Shown in pieces: positions 22,012 through 33,494 of a DNA stretch of 64,000 nucleotides; position 1 is the stretch's first letter, and each line of letters starts with the position of its first letter. Made by a program: the position numbers and the translations under genes. The stretch is taken from assembly GCA_019096065.1 (NCBI GenBank), contig JAGUCH010000003.1, forward strand, positions 9,052,001 to 9,116,000. The letters run 5' to 3'. This DNA comes from Paracyclopina nana (taxonomy: Eukaryota; Arthropoda; Copepoda; Cyclopoida; Cyclopettidae). Under the pieces are notes generated by a model. It worked only from the letters and a program-made list of their open reading frames with translations. It made no database searches and was not told the DNA's origin.

Positions 22012-22311
22012 AATCCGGCTCTGGACAGCAAATTGAAGCCGCTCAGCACTAATAATTGAGGACGTTCCAGACTGCATATCGAGGCCGCTCTAGACAGCAA
22101 ATTGAGACCGCTCAGCACTTATAACTGAGGACGTTCTAGACTGCAAATTGAGGCTGCTCAAGACAAAAAGTTGAGGCAGCTCAAGACTGCAAATTTAGCC
22201 CGCTCAAGTCTTAAAATTGAGGCTGCTCAAGTCTTAAAATTGAGGCTGCTCAAGACTAAAAATTGGGCCATTTAAGAATGCAAACTAAGCTATCAGCTCT
22301 GGGCTACAAAT
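22012..22311. repeat. Minisatellite, roughly 23-28 bp units
   Basis: Repeated units of the form GCTGCTCAAGTCTTAAAATT followed by GAG, with diverged versions (AAATTGAGACCGCTCAGCAC, CTGCAAATTGAGGCTGCTCA). The clearest adjacent copies, near 22200-22260, are 23 bp long. The same motif recurs at 51070-51095 inside the satellite insertion. Confidence 0.65.
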
Positions 22312-22680
22312 TAGGGCGGTCTCATATTCTTCAATTGGGCAAGGTAGGTGGACTCACCTTCCCACCTACCTAGGGTAGGTAGGTGAGGGTAGGCAGGTGG
22401 GTAGGTGGGTAACCTAGTAGCTTAGTGAACCAGTTAGTATGCAGGCAAGTTAAGTCAATTTGACTCAGAAATCACGAGTGGACATTTTGTGTAGTAGCAG
22501 CTTTTTGTTATGCTTAAAAAATTGCCTTAACTTGCCTGCACTTACTGGTTTACTAAGCTACCAGGTCACCCACCTACCCACCTGCCTTCCCTCACCTGCC
22601 TACCCTCACCTACCTACCCTAGGTAGGTGGGAAGGTGAGTCCACCTACCTTGCCCAATTGAAGAATATGAGACCGCCCTA
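22312..22680. repeat. 369-bp imperfect palindrome (foldback / MITE-like)
   Basis: The left arm (22312-about 22453) starts TAGGGCGGTCTCATATTCTT and contains a GGTAGGTGG-type simple repeat. The right arm (about 22527-22680) is its inverted copy ending GACCGCCCTA. The loop is about 73 nt. The TA at each end could be a Tc1/mariner-type target duplication. The arms embed an inverted copy of the adjacent minisatellite motif (GAGACCGC), so the structure may have grown out of that repeat rather than inserted. Confidence 0.7.
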
Positions 22681-22970
22681 TGAGACCGCTCACATCTCCA
22701 AATAGAAGACTCCAAATATAATTTTTGTAAAGTTGAATTTTATTCATAAATAATCTAAGACTAATTGGTAAAAATAATAATACATGCGGAAATTACATTC
22801 CATGATATAAATAGATACAATCGAATAGGATCTATGCTGCTTCTGCCTTTGAATTTTTCCACTGTTCATTGCATCGTAAACTCGTTTTGACTAGGTTCCA
22901 TAGCAATTTTAAGAGTTGCTCGCTAGCTACTGACAGCTTGCCACAATTAATTGCTGAAGTCGCTTCAGCT

Positions 22971-25900
22971 ATGACAGCATCCAAAAGTACGATAGTTGTT
23001 AGGAATCTCCTTCCTATCTTAAATTGGCTACCTGATTACAATGTCGACGCAGCCATTAGTGATGGAGTGGCGGGTCTCACGGTGGGCCTCATGGTCATCC
23101 CCCAAAGCATTGCATTTGCTCTCATCGCCGAGCTATCGCCAGAGGTTGTACTAGGTTTACTTACGCTTATGGGCCCTAATCTTTGTAAAGATGCGTTTGC
23201 AGTATGGCTTGTATTCTGCCTTCATGAGCAGCTTTGTCTACATATTTCTGGGCAGTGTGAAAGACATATCGATGGGCCCAACAACGCTGATGGCTTTGAT
23301 GAGCAACCCAATGACAAAAATGAACCCAGGCTACGCTCCATTGCTGTCTTTGGTCACTGGCACCATCGTTTTGCTTTGCGGAATTCTCCAGCTAGGTTTA
23401 TCAGGTTTACTCTTCGTTGACGCTACTTGCATTTGAGCGTACCACTGCAGGATTCTTCGTGGATTTCGTATCGATTCCGGTGGTTTCAGGCTTCACTTCT
23501 GCGGCCTCATTTACTATTATGAGCAAGCAAATGAATAGCTTGCTTGGAGTGCGAGCTCGCAATGGAAGTGGAAGCACGCGTCTTCCCGGGATACTGTCCA
23601 CTTACGAGGAGCTTATCGTGAGCCTGCCTGATGCCAACTGGCCCGATGCGGTGCTGGGCCTCAGTTGCAGCGCGCTTCTTTTGCTTTTGAAGGTACGGCG
23701 ATTCTCTCAAAGTGGGCGAAACCGTTTCATGCTCGTGCGCAGGAGCTACCGAGGCTTCGAGTAATTCGAACGAGCGAAAATGACGGAATGAAGAAGATTT
23801 GCTGGTACTTGTCCATTGGCAGAAATGCGCTGGCAGTCGTGATTTGCGCTGCGATTGCCTACATCAATCATGCCATGGGCAACGAGGACATTTTTCGGCT
23901 GACTGGAGATGTAAAAACTGGCCTGCCTCCGTTGAGCCTTCCTAATTTTGGCTTGAGCGGCCACTTTGCAGACTTGGTCATGGATCTCGATTCGCTGCTG
24001 TTTACGCTTCCCCTAATTGCCGTTATCGGACAAATTGCAATTGCCAAGTCCTTTTGTAAGCGGTTTCGCTGGCGGCCAAAAGCGGTCATGCGTAAATAAT
24101 GTTTGATGTTGCAGCGAAAAACAAGGCGCTGGACGCGACGCAAGAGTTCCTCGCACTGGGCGTTTGCAACATCGTCGGCTCCTTGGTGTGCGCAATGCCA
24201 GTCAATGCTTCCTTCGGGAGGTCCGCGGTGAATGCTGCCAGTGGCGTCAAGACTCCCATGGGTGGCGCGGTCACGGGGGTCGTCGTTCTCTCGGCTCTGC
24301 TATTCATGATGCCTTTCTGCGCCTTCATTCCCAAGGCCAGCCTGGCCTCGGTTGTCATCACGGCAGTCGTCTTCAACATTGATCTCGCCATCATCGTCAA
24401 ACTTTGGAGGAGCAAAAGTAAGCTCGCGTCTCTCGATCGCTTTTGCTAGGGTCATGCGCATATGTTGTTCGCAGGGCTGGACTTGCTTCCGTTTGGCGTC
24501 ACGGCGTTGGCTTGCCTTTTGTGGAGGCTTGAGTATGGCATTTTGATCGGCATGGCCGTCAACCTGTCGGAAGTGCTGTTCAACGCGGCAAAACCGCGGA
24601 TTAACATCGTGGACGAGGTACAGTATAAGCCGTTGGAGGGACCAACTGTTTCGCTAGATATTTGGAAATACTGTCGCGCGCGAAACTTGTCACGTGATCA
24701 CGACTCACGAGCGCCAATTTGATCAGCGGAGCCAGCAGCCAGGTTAGAAAAAATTGGTTTCAGCAATGAAAAGCTTGCAAATTTGCGTGAGTTGCAGGGC
24801 AATATAAGGAGAGTATAGTGCTTGCTGAGACAAACTGAGAGTCACTTTGCGAATTTGAGTCTGCACCCATGAGTCTATGTACTAAAATTATTCTCCGGTC
24901 ACACCTATGATGTTTTTGGAAGTATTAGAACATATGCCAATTTAAAAAAGATCCTTGCTGTAATTATCAAGCAAAAGGGAACTTTGACTTGATCAGGAAA
25001 TTGATTATTAAAATAACTTTGAAACTGAATATTCCCTCTTTTTTGGCAGCTTTGGCAGTCATGGCAGCTCTGAAGATAATTTGTCAGTGTGACAAGAGTA
25101 ATTTTTACATTTTGTTCAAAAGTTTTAGCAAAATGCCTCTAGTTGAAGGGAGATGGTATCTCTGATCAAGCAACACTGTTGATTCTCAACAGTTCATGCA
25201 CTGTGTGATCATCCGATGTATAGTTATTCAATTCTCTGTCAATGGCAGATTAAGCTCAGCCTATCACTACAACTAAATAAAGCTTCATAGGGGGAGGGAT
25301 GGAACTTTAGTTTTGGGTTTACCTAATGAACATTGACAAAAAGTGGCGGCCAGCAGCATAACTAACTCTGTTTTTACAAATGTAATCCACAATTGTGAAC
25401 CATGTGATAAATTAGAGTCAAAGTCATTTAAGTATCTTAAGTTTTCCCTTACCTTACTAATCTGCCATTTTGATTGCCTTTGCTCGATTGGCCAATTTTT
25501 CTGTGGGCAGTAAATAGCTGAGGTAGACTCAAATGTGACAATTCCTCTCTTTTTACTCAGCAAGCACTATACTCTCCTTATATTGCCCTGGTGAGTTGCA
25601 TATGGCTTGAATAACAGCCAGCAAGTAGCCCATAATTAGTGATCGCCTATGTAGCATAGCCATGTCAATTATTTACTAGGCAAAGCTGCATGACATCTAC
25701 CTTTGGCTTATAGCTTTTTCCTCCCTACTTTTGATGCCCTAGACGGAGCGAGTGACGTTTCAAGTTTTGTCTGGCTTGTCCTTTCCCAGCGGCAGCCATG
25801 TCTGGAGAACCGTGGAGAGCCACCTGATGCGCAAAGAGGGCCGATACGAGCGAGTCGTTTTGGACCTCGCTCACGTCACCACGTTGGATTTCACCACCGC

Positions 25901-26092
25901 CTCCACATTGCGCGTACGTAAGCTACTTCGCCGCTAATGTCGACTTCATTGAGAAGCTCCTTCCAGGATCTCGTGCTGCTCATGGAGGCCAAGAGCTCTT
26001 CCGTGGCGCTGATGAACGTTCGAGAGGACCTGCAAAGTCAGCTCTTGACCTTGATGGACGAACGTCATTTCAAGGACGCGTTCCCCGCATAG
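22971..26092 (+). CDS. SLC26/SulP-family anion transporter (SLC26A11-like)
   Basis: Multi-exon. The start MTASKSTIVVRNLLPILNWL leads into the SulP core: GVAGLTVGLMVIPQSIAFAL, YGLYSAFMSSFVYIFLGS, MGPTTLMALM, FFVDFVSIPVVSGFTSAAS, DAVLGLSCSALLLLL, IGQIAIAKSF, GSLVCAMPVNASFGRSAVN and LLPFGVTALACLLWRLEYGI. A C-terminal STAS domain follows (VTFQVLSGLSFPSG, YERVVLDLAHVTTLDFTTAS). These transporters exchange sulfate, chloride and related anions at membranes; the STAS domain controls assembly. The overall layout is nearest to the sodium-independent sulfate transporter SLC26A11. The next-to-last large intron (about 24618-25741) holds a 796-bp hAT MITE. An alternative continuation of the preceding exon (VQYKPLEGPTVSLDI) is readable but does not fit the STAS join. 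The stop is at 26090-26092 and AATAAA at 26107-26112. Confidence 0.85.
24795..25590. mobile_element. 796-bp hAT-type non-autonomous element in an SLC26 intron
   Basis: The termini 24795-24829 and 25556-25590 are perfect 35-bp inverted repeats beginning CAGGGCAATATAAGG. Flanking 8-bp direct repeats, GTGAGTTG (24787-24794 and 25591-25598), are perfect. CAGGG ends with 8-bp duplications are the hAT hallmark. The interior is AT-rich without a transposase frame. Perfect termini and target duplication suggest recent insertion. Confidence 0.92.
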
Positions 26093-26112
26093 CGTACTGC
26101 TCGAGCAATAAA

Positions 26113-27258
26113 AAATAGCTACTGCTCACAGTACGGTGGTAACAGAGATGAATTCGACCTCCCATTTTTTGAACGTCAAGCTTTTTTTAGTCATCATTTT
26201 GCCCAATGTTGTGTGCAAAATGCAGCGAAATGTCTTATTGAATGTAAAAATAATCAGATATCTCATGAACAAAGGACTCTAGCCAAGTGTCATTGAAGTA
26301 AGTGTTTCTGGCCTTTCAAATTTTAGGGTGGGTCTATTTGTAGTACTTTTCCTCTGAAAAAAGAGGTGCATGGTGAAGCAACGGCAGTTTTTCAAATTCT
26401 TATCTTGTGATGGACGCTGGAAATTGACTTAGCCACTTGCACGAATGAAAAACCCTATGAAAGGCCTATGTGTAAATATGTGTAAGGGTATGCCACACCC
26501 ATTTGTTTATCTACCAACCAGTCAGCGCATGGAGGTCAAAAGATGCTAATAAAGTACCTAAGAAAGATAGCAGATCAAAAAACGACCGAAATTGTTGCAT
26601 GGACCTAGGATTATGGATAACGGATCATTTTCCCTTCAAACGTTTCTTGATTCGTGGTTCTTAATGGCATTCCCTCTCCATGCGTTGACTGGCAACAGCG
26701 CCGTTTTACTCGCTCGATTCGATTGCATCGGTCGCCTTCCGCGCGACCTTCGCGTCATTATTCGATCGGCAAAGAAAGTGCAAACGTTTGCGCTTGGAGG
26801 CGTTGCGAAAGCCTGTTTGACGTGGTCACGCGCTGATGCCAGAGATGCATTGTGGCTATCAAAGTTGCGTCAAACCGCTCTTTGGATGGCTGATCGATCT
26901 CTTTTCGCTGATCGAGCGGCAAGCTTTTTCGACTCATGCATGCATCATGATTCGTGACCTCGTTTTACGCGACGCGTCAAAGGCCAACGATGGACATGGC
27001 AGCCCCGGGAAAGTGGCTCCTAATTTTTTTCCTTTCGCCCTCCGTCGTCGCACTAGGCGTGTCCTGGCTAGGCGCAAAAGCTACCTGGGCTGGTGTCGGC
27101 CGGGTGGGCGAGCTGGTGCGCAGGTGCGCTTGCACAGGTAGACGAGTTGCGCAGGTAGCTTTTGATCCAGTCATCAGTCACGGGCTTGGCCAACGACGTC
27201 ACGTTTGACCCTTCCATCGATCGGCCTTGAGCTCGCACCTGGACGGATCGCGAGGCCG
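26113..27258. other. Spacer between SLC26 and EPS8-like genes
   Basis: About 1.15 kb. The first 500 bp are AT-rich with nothing recognised. From about 26640 the sequence becomes CpG- and GC-rich, fitting the promoter and 5' UTR of the EPS8-like gene. Short open frames here have no family resemblance and I do not call them. Confidence 0.4.
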
Positions 27259-28910
27259 ATGAGGCCCGGCCGCAGCATGATGAGTGAAGGTGAGCTCTAA
27301 CAAGTCCGAGCGCAGCGCGCACGTTGATCCCCATCATTACAGGCTACCCCACGTACGTGCTCGAGCACCTGGCCACGTTCACCGTGTCCCCGGAGAACGA
27401 CATGCTGTACCCCGCGGACGGCATGCGCCGCCTCCTCGCCATGGAGAAGACCAACGGGATCTGGACGCAGAAGATGCTGATGAAGCTGGACCGAGGCATG
27501 GTGAACATCATGGACCACGAGAACCGCGAGATCGTGGAGCGCTTCCCCATCCAACTGGTGCGCGAGCCCACCTCCTTCACCTCCAACGACCCCAAGGAGC
27601 TCTACAACAACATCCTCATTTACATTGTGGGCGCGCGGCCCGAGGAGAGCCCCACGCCCGCCGAAATGCACATCTTCCAGTGCGTCAACGTGCGCTCCAG
27701 GGACATCGTGGAGGACCTCAAGCACTACTCCAACGGCGCCAACAAGGGCGCCCGCCGCGAGCCGTCCGCCCACGACGTCAAGGTGGCGGGGGGCGACCTC
27801 TCGCCCTACGAGGGCTCCCTCGAGTCCCGCGGCGACCACCACGCCGGCCGCCTCCAGGCCCACGCAAACGATGAGACGAGCTCGACGTCTTCGGACAAGT
27901 ACGAGAAGGACGTGACCGTCCTCAACCGGTGCTTCGACGACATCGAGAAGTTCATCGCGAGGCTTCAGCACTCCGCGGCCGCCTTCAGGGAGCTGGAGAA
28001 GCGCAGGCGCAGCCGCAAGTCCAAGAAGAAGGACCTGGGCGACGGCATGCTCTCCATGCGCGCCAAGCCGCCGCCGGAGCGCGAGTTCGTCGACATCTTC
28101 CAGAAGTTCAAGCTCTCCTTCAACCTGCTCGCCAAGCTCAAGGCGCACATCCACGATCCCAACGCGCCCGAGCTCGTCCATTTCCTCTTCACCCCGCTCG
28201 CCCTCATCGTCGATGCCTCCCACGACTCCCACTACGGGCCCAACCTGCCCTCCAAGGTGGCCTCACCCCTGCTCACTGCCAACGCCATCGACCTCCTCGT
28301 CAACTGCCTCACGTCCAAGGAGAGCGAGCTGTGGCATTCGCTCGGCGAATCCTGGTACATCCCCCTCGAGGACTGGAAGGGCTACGTCCAGCCCTACCGA
28401 CCCGTCTTCATGGACGGATGGAGCCCCGCCGTCTCCTACCCCGAGGCCGGCGAGAGCGTCCACGGCCTCCACCACGAGGAGGAGGACGAACCGGACTTCG
28501 CCCCGGAAATGTATCCCAAGGCGAGGGGGGCGGCAGCCAGCAGCCCAGACGACATCGAGGATGCCGATGAGGAAGATGAAGAGGACGAGGACTCCTCTTT
28601 GGTCATGGCCGAGGACGAGCAACGGGGCTGGCTGGCCGAGCTCCAGCGAAGAGGGTGCAGAATTGTCCAGGTCACCTATCCCAGAACGGCCAACAACGAG
28701 AAAGAGTTGAGTGTGATGCGGGGAGAGTTCCTTGAGGTCGTCGACGATACTAGGAATTGGTGGAAAACGCGAAACTCCAGAGGCCAGATGGGGCACGTAC
28801 CGCACACCATCGTGGCGGGATACGAGCTAGGGGCTCCGCAATCGCAGAAAAACGCCGATTGGATTCAACGTGAGCGACGCGGTCGTAAAGGGGAATTTCG
28901 CTACTTCTAA
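27259..28910 (+). CDS. EPS8: EPS8-like adaptor, PTB plus SH3, lacking the C-terminal actin-binding region
   Basis: Two exons: 27259-27289 and 27343-28910 (532 aa), joined as MMSE-GYPTYV. ATG 27259 and ATG 27277 are both in frame. Residues about 11-140 are the EPS8-type PTB domain (YVLEHLATFTVSPEN, GMRRLLAMEKTNGIWTQKML, FPIQLV). The middle is helical and basic (RRRSRKSKKKD), followed by the conserved WHSLGESWYIPLEDWKGYVQ motif, an acidic run (DDIEDADEEDEEDED) and an SH3 domain (RGEFLEVVDDTRNWWKTRNS, GHVPHTIV). EPS8 links receptor kinases, Abi1 and Sos1 to Rac and caps or bundles actin through its C-terminus. Here translation stops about 30 residues after the SH3, so that region is missing. The stop overlaps AATAAA at 28909-28914. 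The exon is far richer in GC than its surroundings. A GTGAGC near 28870 could be an alternative donor to a distant exon. Confidence 0.88.
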
Positions 28911-28914
28911 TAAA
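28909..28914 (+). terminator. Poly(A) signal overlapping the EPS8-like stop codon
   Basis: AATAAA begins inside the stop codon TAA at 28908-28910, so the transcript would end within a few tens of bases of the stop. Confidence 0.6.
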
Positions 28915-29275
28915 GAATGCTGTAGTGCATATTATTACAGCTATAGCGTGTATAAGGATACGTGCGCGCAACTCTAATCGCATGCCAAGTACTTCATTTA
29001 TGCTATTAATTACCACACATCGTAATTGTAAGTAGTGCCAAAAGACGGTAAGCTAGTTGACCCTAATTGACCCCATTTTTGCTCACATTAAAAAAACCAA
29101 GCATCGATACATTTCAATGTATAATCAAAAACCTAGCGTATATACTTAAATAAACACAATGTGTGCATGCGTGTGCGTTTAGAATTTTCTCCATAATTTG
29201 ATACCAATCGGCGAAGATGAAAATAAATTCTACTTAATGTTCCTGGAAATAAGATACAACTTATTTAACCTTTAA
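28915..29275. other. AT-rich spacer, nothing recognised
   Basis: About 360 bp of AT-rich 3' flank after the EPS8-like gene, with no supported gene or repeat. Confidence 0.4.
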
Positions 29276-29497
29276 GGGCCTGTTCACCTGCTTATTATAG
29301 CCGTTATTTTAGCAAAATATTCAAGAAAAATACTGAGAAACTGACAATTTTATTTTTGGTGTAGGATGGCTTTTGGTACAAGTAGATCAATTTCGATGTC
29401 AAAATATAAAAAATGATTTTACAAATACAGGACATTTGCAAATATCAGCATTATATTGCACGTTATTTTGTAGATAATATTGCAGGTGAACAGGGCC
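29276..29497. mobile_element. PIF/Harbinger-type MITE
   Basis: A 222-bp element with 16-bp inverted ends, GGGCCTGTTCACCTGC on the left and GCAGGTGAACAGGGCC on the right (one mismatch), flanked by TAA at 29273-29275 and 29498-29500. A three-base TAA duplication with a GGGCCTGTT-like end is typical of PIF/Harbinger MITEs. It is non-coding. Confidence 0.75.
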
Positions 29498-29630
29498 TAA
29501 ATCATAATAAACTCTTGAAGGTGAGACATACAATCAAGCAGCTGAAAGCCATCTCCAAATTTTGTGCACCATTTGCTGTAAGAAAGCCAAAACAATACTT
29601 AAAATGATGACACAAAAATAGGCAGTGGCC

Positions 29631-29826
29631 GGGCATGGGTAAAGCGTTAAAAGGATAAAACGATAAATCGGTAACTATTGGCACAAAGGTGTTAATTTTT
29701 GCGTTTTATTTTTGCGACCAATTTCTCGCTTTACTTTGGGGTAAAACGATAAAAGGAATTTTTTCTTATCACACTGCAAGCGAAAAGTGGTTAATCATTC
29801 TTGGGGCAATTATTTTGAGCTTGACT
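29631..29826. repeat. MULE left terminal inverted repeat
   Basis: About 196 bp, matching the reverse complement of 36303-36493 over nearly its whole length, including TTTGGGGTAAAACGATAAAA and TTCTTATCACACT. Mutator elements characteristically have TIRs of this length. Confidence 0.85.
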
Positions 29827-30104
29827 CATTTTCGACTTATTACTAAGGCATAGGCCAGTGTAGATTGTCTTATCAAAGAGAAAAGCCAGTCATAGGGACT
29901 GGGAGCTAACAACTGCACAAGATGGCTTGACGCCATGATCTCTGATGCTCAACTGGCCTTGTGATTAAATAGATGGCTCATCATTCTAGGTGAACCAGGC
30001 CTGAGGTGACGGTTTTCCCCAAAAATTAATTTTTTACCAATCATTCAAACTTGATACCACTAACAGGTGTATGAGAGCAAAGTTGAGTGTTGAAGTCTAT
30101 TTTA

Positions 30105-33100
30105 TTATTTTTTGTACTTCGAAAATAATGACAGTGAGTCAAAGTCTTCCTCTGAATCTTGTCTTTTTCGCTTTTGTTGTTTAATTGTAACTGACCTCAC
30201 TCTTCTTGGCCTCCCTCTTTGATTGGGTTTTTTCTTAGTGCCAGATGTATGCTTCATGGTGTACAAGCCATCCTTTGATGTCATTGTTGAGGGACAAGAG
30301 GAATATGCTCCTCTGGTGAACTTTTTGAATGCCAAGTCTTGACTGGCTTCAGTCATTTTTGACCAAGTAGATAGATTGTAAGAGCAGCCCTTCATCCAAG
30401 GCTCAAGTTGAAACATTCCTTGCCCATAAAATGAAGCCATTATTTCTTCCTTTGAATGAGTGACTATGCTCCTCAGCTGATGGACAAGATTAGGGATTTT
30501 TTGAGGCTGCAAGAAATTGTAAGAGTGCACAAAAAAGATGTATGATTGCTAATAAAATGTGAGGTTTACCTTCCAATCAATTTTAGCTTTTAAAACGTTA
30601 TTGAATGACTCAGCTGCATTGTTCTTCCAATTCAATGGGATGAAGGGAGTTGAAATCCTTGGTTGAACAACACCACTCCACAGCTTGTCTGTCAGGGCCT
30701 CAAAATAGTCATGATCCACAAGAGACATGTCAATGGCCAACTTTCTCTCTAAGAATTCTTTCTTTGAAGAGGATGCAGTAAGCCCTGTTGTTCCAAAAAG
30801 AGAATCCAAGAGCAGGTTCTTTTCAGGGCTACTTATGTTCCTGCCATTTAAGTGCCTTGTAGTATTCTCCTTCAAATGTTGAGTGCACAAAAACAACTTT
30901 GCATTCGGAAAACATGTCTCTGTAGCTTTTGTAAGAGCAAACTCTTCATCACTGCCTATCAGCATGTCACCAGACAACTCAAGACCAAGTGCAGCATTGT
31001 CTGTTTTAACCCTTAAATGGCTAATAAAGTCACTATATGTTTCATACTTTCCATCCCAGTGTAGGAACATTGGACCTGGTATGATGGGATTTGTGCCAGA
31101 ATCCGTTCTCCTCAAGTTACGATTTTGGTATACAGTCACTGTCAAATAGCAGGGTCCCACATTGAATGTCCGATCTATTCCCAGGACACTAGGGAATTTT
31201 GCTTGATCTGTACAATTTGCTTTCAGATCAGTTAATTGCCAGTCATGATATAAAGCCAAACAAGGTCGACCAGAATGATCAATCCATGCTTTTCGTACAT
31301 AATCACTTTGACCTTGCATCAAGTCACTGAGAATCTTGACAACATCATCCACCAGTGCACCACAACTTAGACTTTCTTCTTGATTCAACCTTTTGTTAAG
31401 GTTTTTCACTTGCTCATAGTCACGTAGTCCAGCACTTGGATTGCGAACATTTCTGAGCTCTTGATAAGTAGCCTTGACACCTGTTCCTGACTTTAATTTG
31501 GACACAGTTTCCTCCATAATGCTCCCCTCAGTTTTTATGTATGGCGTTCTCTTTACTTTAGAATTACCATGAGGAGCTTCTGAGCTTCCTTCATCAGCAT
31601 CCAGTCCAATGTACTCCACCAGCACCATGTCTTTGAGCTTTTCCACAAGCTTTGGGACTTCAAGAAAGATTGTCATCCGCTTTTGAAGATTGGGATTGTG
31701 CTTCAAAGTATGGTAAACTTTTCTTATGACGTAGTAATCACTTAAGAGGTCTGTAGGATTTCCATTTTGATCCAAAATTCGCTTCTGTTTAACGTCTACT
31801 TTTAAGTCAGCTCTTAATCTTAAGGCTTTGTTGACCACAACATAAACGTTGGTGGTAGCAGCTCTAGATTGGCAAGCCCCTTTGTCATCACTAGGATACT
31901 TAAATGCTTGTCCTTTTTCATACCTAGCACGATTGGTATTCTGTATCACAAAAGATGAGTTGCTTTTGTTTCCTGTTGGTATTCTTGGCAAAACTGCTGA
32001 TGCTTCTGCAGATAAGAGATCATGCAGTACTTGCTCAATGCTGCAAAATTCAGTCTTAACAAAGGTGATGTCTTGAGGCATGGAAGTAGCATTGAGCAAC
32101 CTTGTTGCCTCACTGATCTCAGAACTGTGATCAATGGATGGAAAAGATGATTCGCCTTCATTTTCTTCAATGACTGCAACATCAGGTATTTTCTTCAGTA
32201 AAGGCACGAAGTGATTTGGGATCCAAGTAATTTCATGATTCTCCTTGGGTCCATTGGGAGATGTCCACATAATGGTCAAGCATTTGTGAGATGAAACACT
32301 TTGGTCACTAGGATACATACCCCCATGGGAGTGAATGTAGTTATCACTTAGGCTATTTTCTGGAGGGTAAATAACCCTTATCCTCATGTTGCATGCTCTT
32401 GCTGCAGCAGTGACTGCATACATGGAGCTGTACGAATAGTTCTTTGAACATTGCTTGATTTCGTCTAAAAATGATTCACTGCAAATGTCCCAACCTTTGG
32501 CTTTCCCTTCAGCTTCAATGGCATCCCTGTTCAAGATCAAAGCTATTGTGGCACTTAGCCTCACATCATGCACTAAAGCGCTACTGCCACAAAGTGCAAC
32601 ACTTATGGAACTTGGTAGACAATTGCCATCCATTGGCACATATGCTGGCACACACTCCATTCCATGTTTGGTGAGTATTTTTTGACTTGGCAAATCAAGT
32701 TTCATGCTTTGATTGTCAAACAAGATGTCTTCTGGCAGATCAGAATAGTCAAATTGTTCAAGTTGCAAAGATACTGCAAGTTCAGTTAGAGCTGTTATAT
32801 CTCCACTGTTAGCTACATTATGAAGCAGCTTCAATGACCTCTTTACTGCCTCTTCACGTTGCAAAGTGAAGCCTTCGAACTTATTCAGGTCTCTATCAAA
32901 CACAATTTTGGGTAGTGAATGGCTCATTGAGACGTCACTTCTCAAGGTAAGTGGCCTTCCTATTTCAGGCTTGATGGTAACTTTTTTTTGCTCAAAAGTA
33001 TCCGAGGTTACTTTTTGCTCACTTGTCAATGACATTCCAATCTGAGGTTTTTTAGGCACTTTTATTACCTCTGCTTCTTCAAATGAAATCAAGGATGCAT

Positions 33101-33494
33101 TTGTCATTGCTGCTCCAATTCTAGGCTTCCTGGAGAGCTTTGGCTTAGCTACCTTTGGAGCTTCAAGTGATGTTGAAGATGCACTAGAAAAAGTCACTCC
33201 AATCTGAGGCTTCTTCAGCGGTTGTGCTTGAACTTCTTCAGTCCTCGATGATGTACATGTCATTCTCACCCCAATTTGAGGCTTTCTTGGCAGCTTGATT
33301 TCTTGTAGTTCCACATTCTCAGGGTGGATTTGGCTTGTTTTGTCAAGCCGTGTGAATTCCAATTCCTTTGTTAGCTTTTCACTTTGGCTACGAATGATAT
33401 GAGAGGCAACCCTACCATATTGTATTGGAGATCGAAATCCAACCTCTGAATCTTCCTCTTCACTAGAGGCATAGCAGATTTTTAGGGCCTGCAT
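30105..33494 (-). CDS. OTU-protease / MULE transposase fusion protein
   Basis: Two exons, 33494-30570 and 30506-30105 (63-bp intron), about 1,108 aa. Residues about 60-190 carry five repeats around K-P-x-I-G (RKPQIGV, KKPQIGV, RKPRIGA, KKPQIGM, IKPEIGR). Residues about 275-435 are an OTU-like cysteine protease domain with MDGNCLPSSIS (Cys about 292) and a candidate catalytic His in NHFVPLL (about 428). The MULE DDE transposase follows: GIDRTFNV (Asp about 774), IGSDEEFALTKA (Asp about 849), CTQHLKENTTRHL, and NNAAESFN (Glu about 962). The C-terminus is basic, with an AT-hook-like QRGRPRRVR. It would excise and insert this element; the OTU domain might remove ubiquitin, which is inference. The frame is intact. 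The stop codon overlaps AATAAA on the minus strand (30101-30106). Confidence 0.85.

Noticed and set aside
22460..22705. 81-aa frame rich in Thr-His-Leu-Pro
   Set aside because: A translation of the GGTAGGTGG-type palindrome arm, not a gene.
26592..27208. Open frames of 60-121 aa upstream of EPS8
   Set aside because: No conserved motif and overlapping alternatives in several frames within CpG-rich promoter-like sequence; unsupported.
27297..28232. 311-codon antisense open frame opposite the EPS8-like exon
   Set aside because: It is an open shadow frame caused by strongly G/C-ending codons in the EPS8 exon; the translation is low-complexity with no family match.
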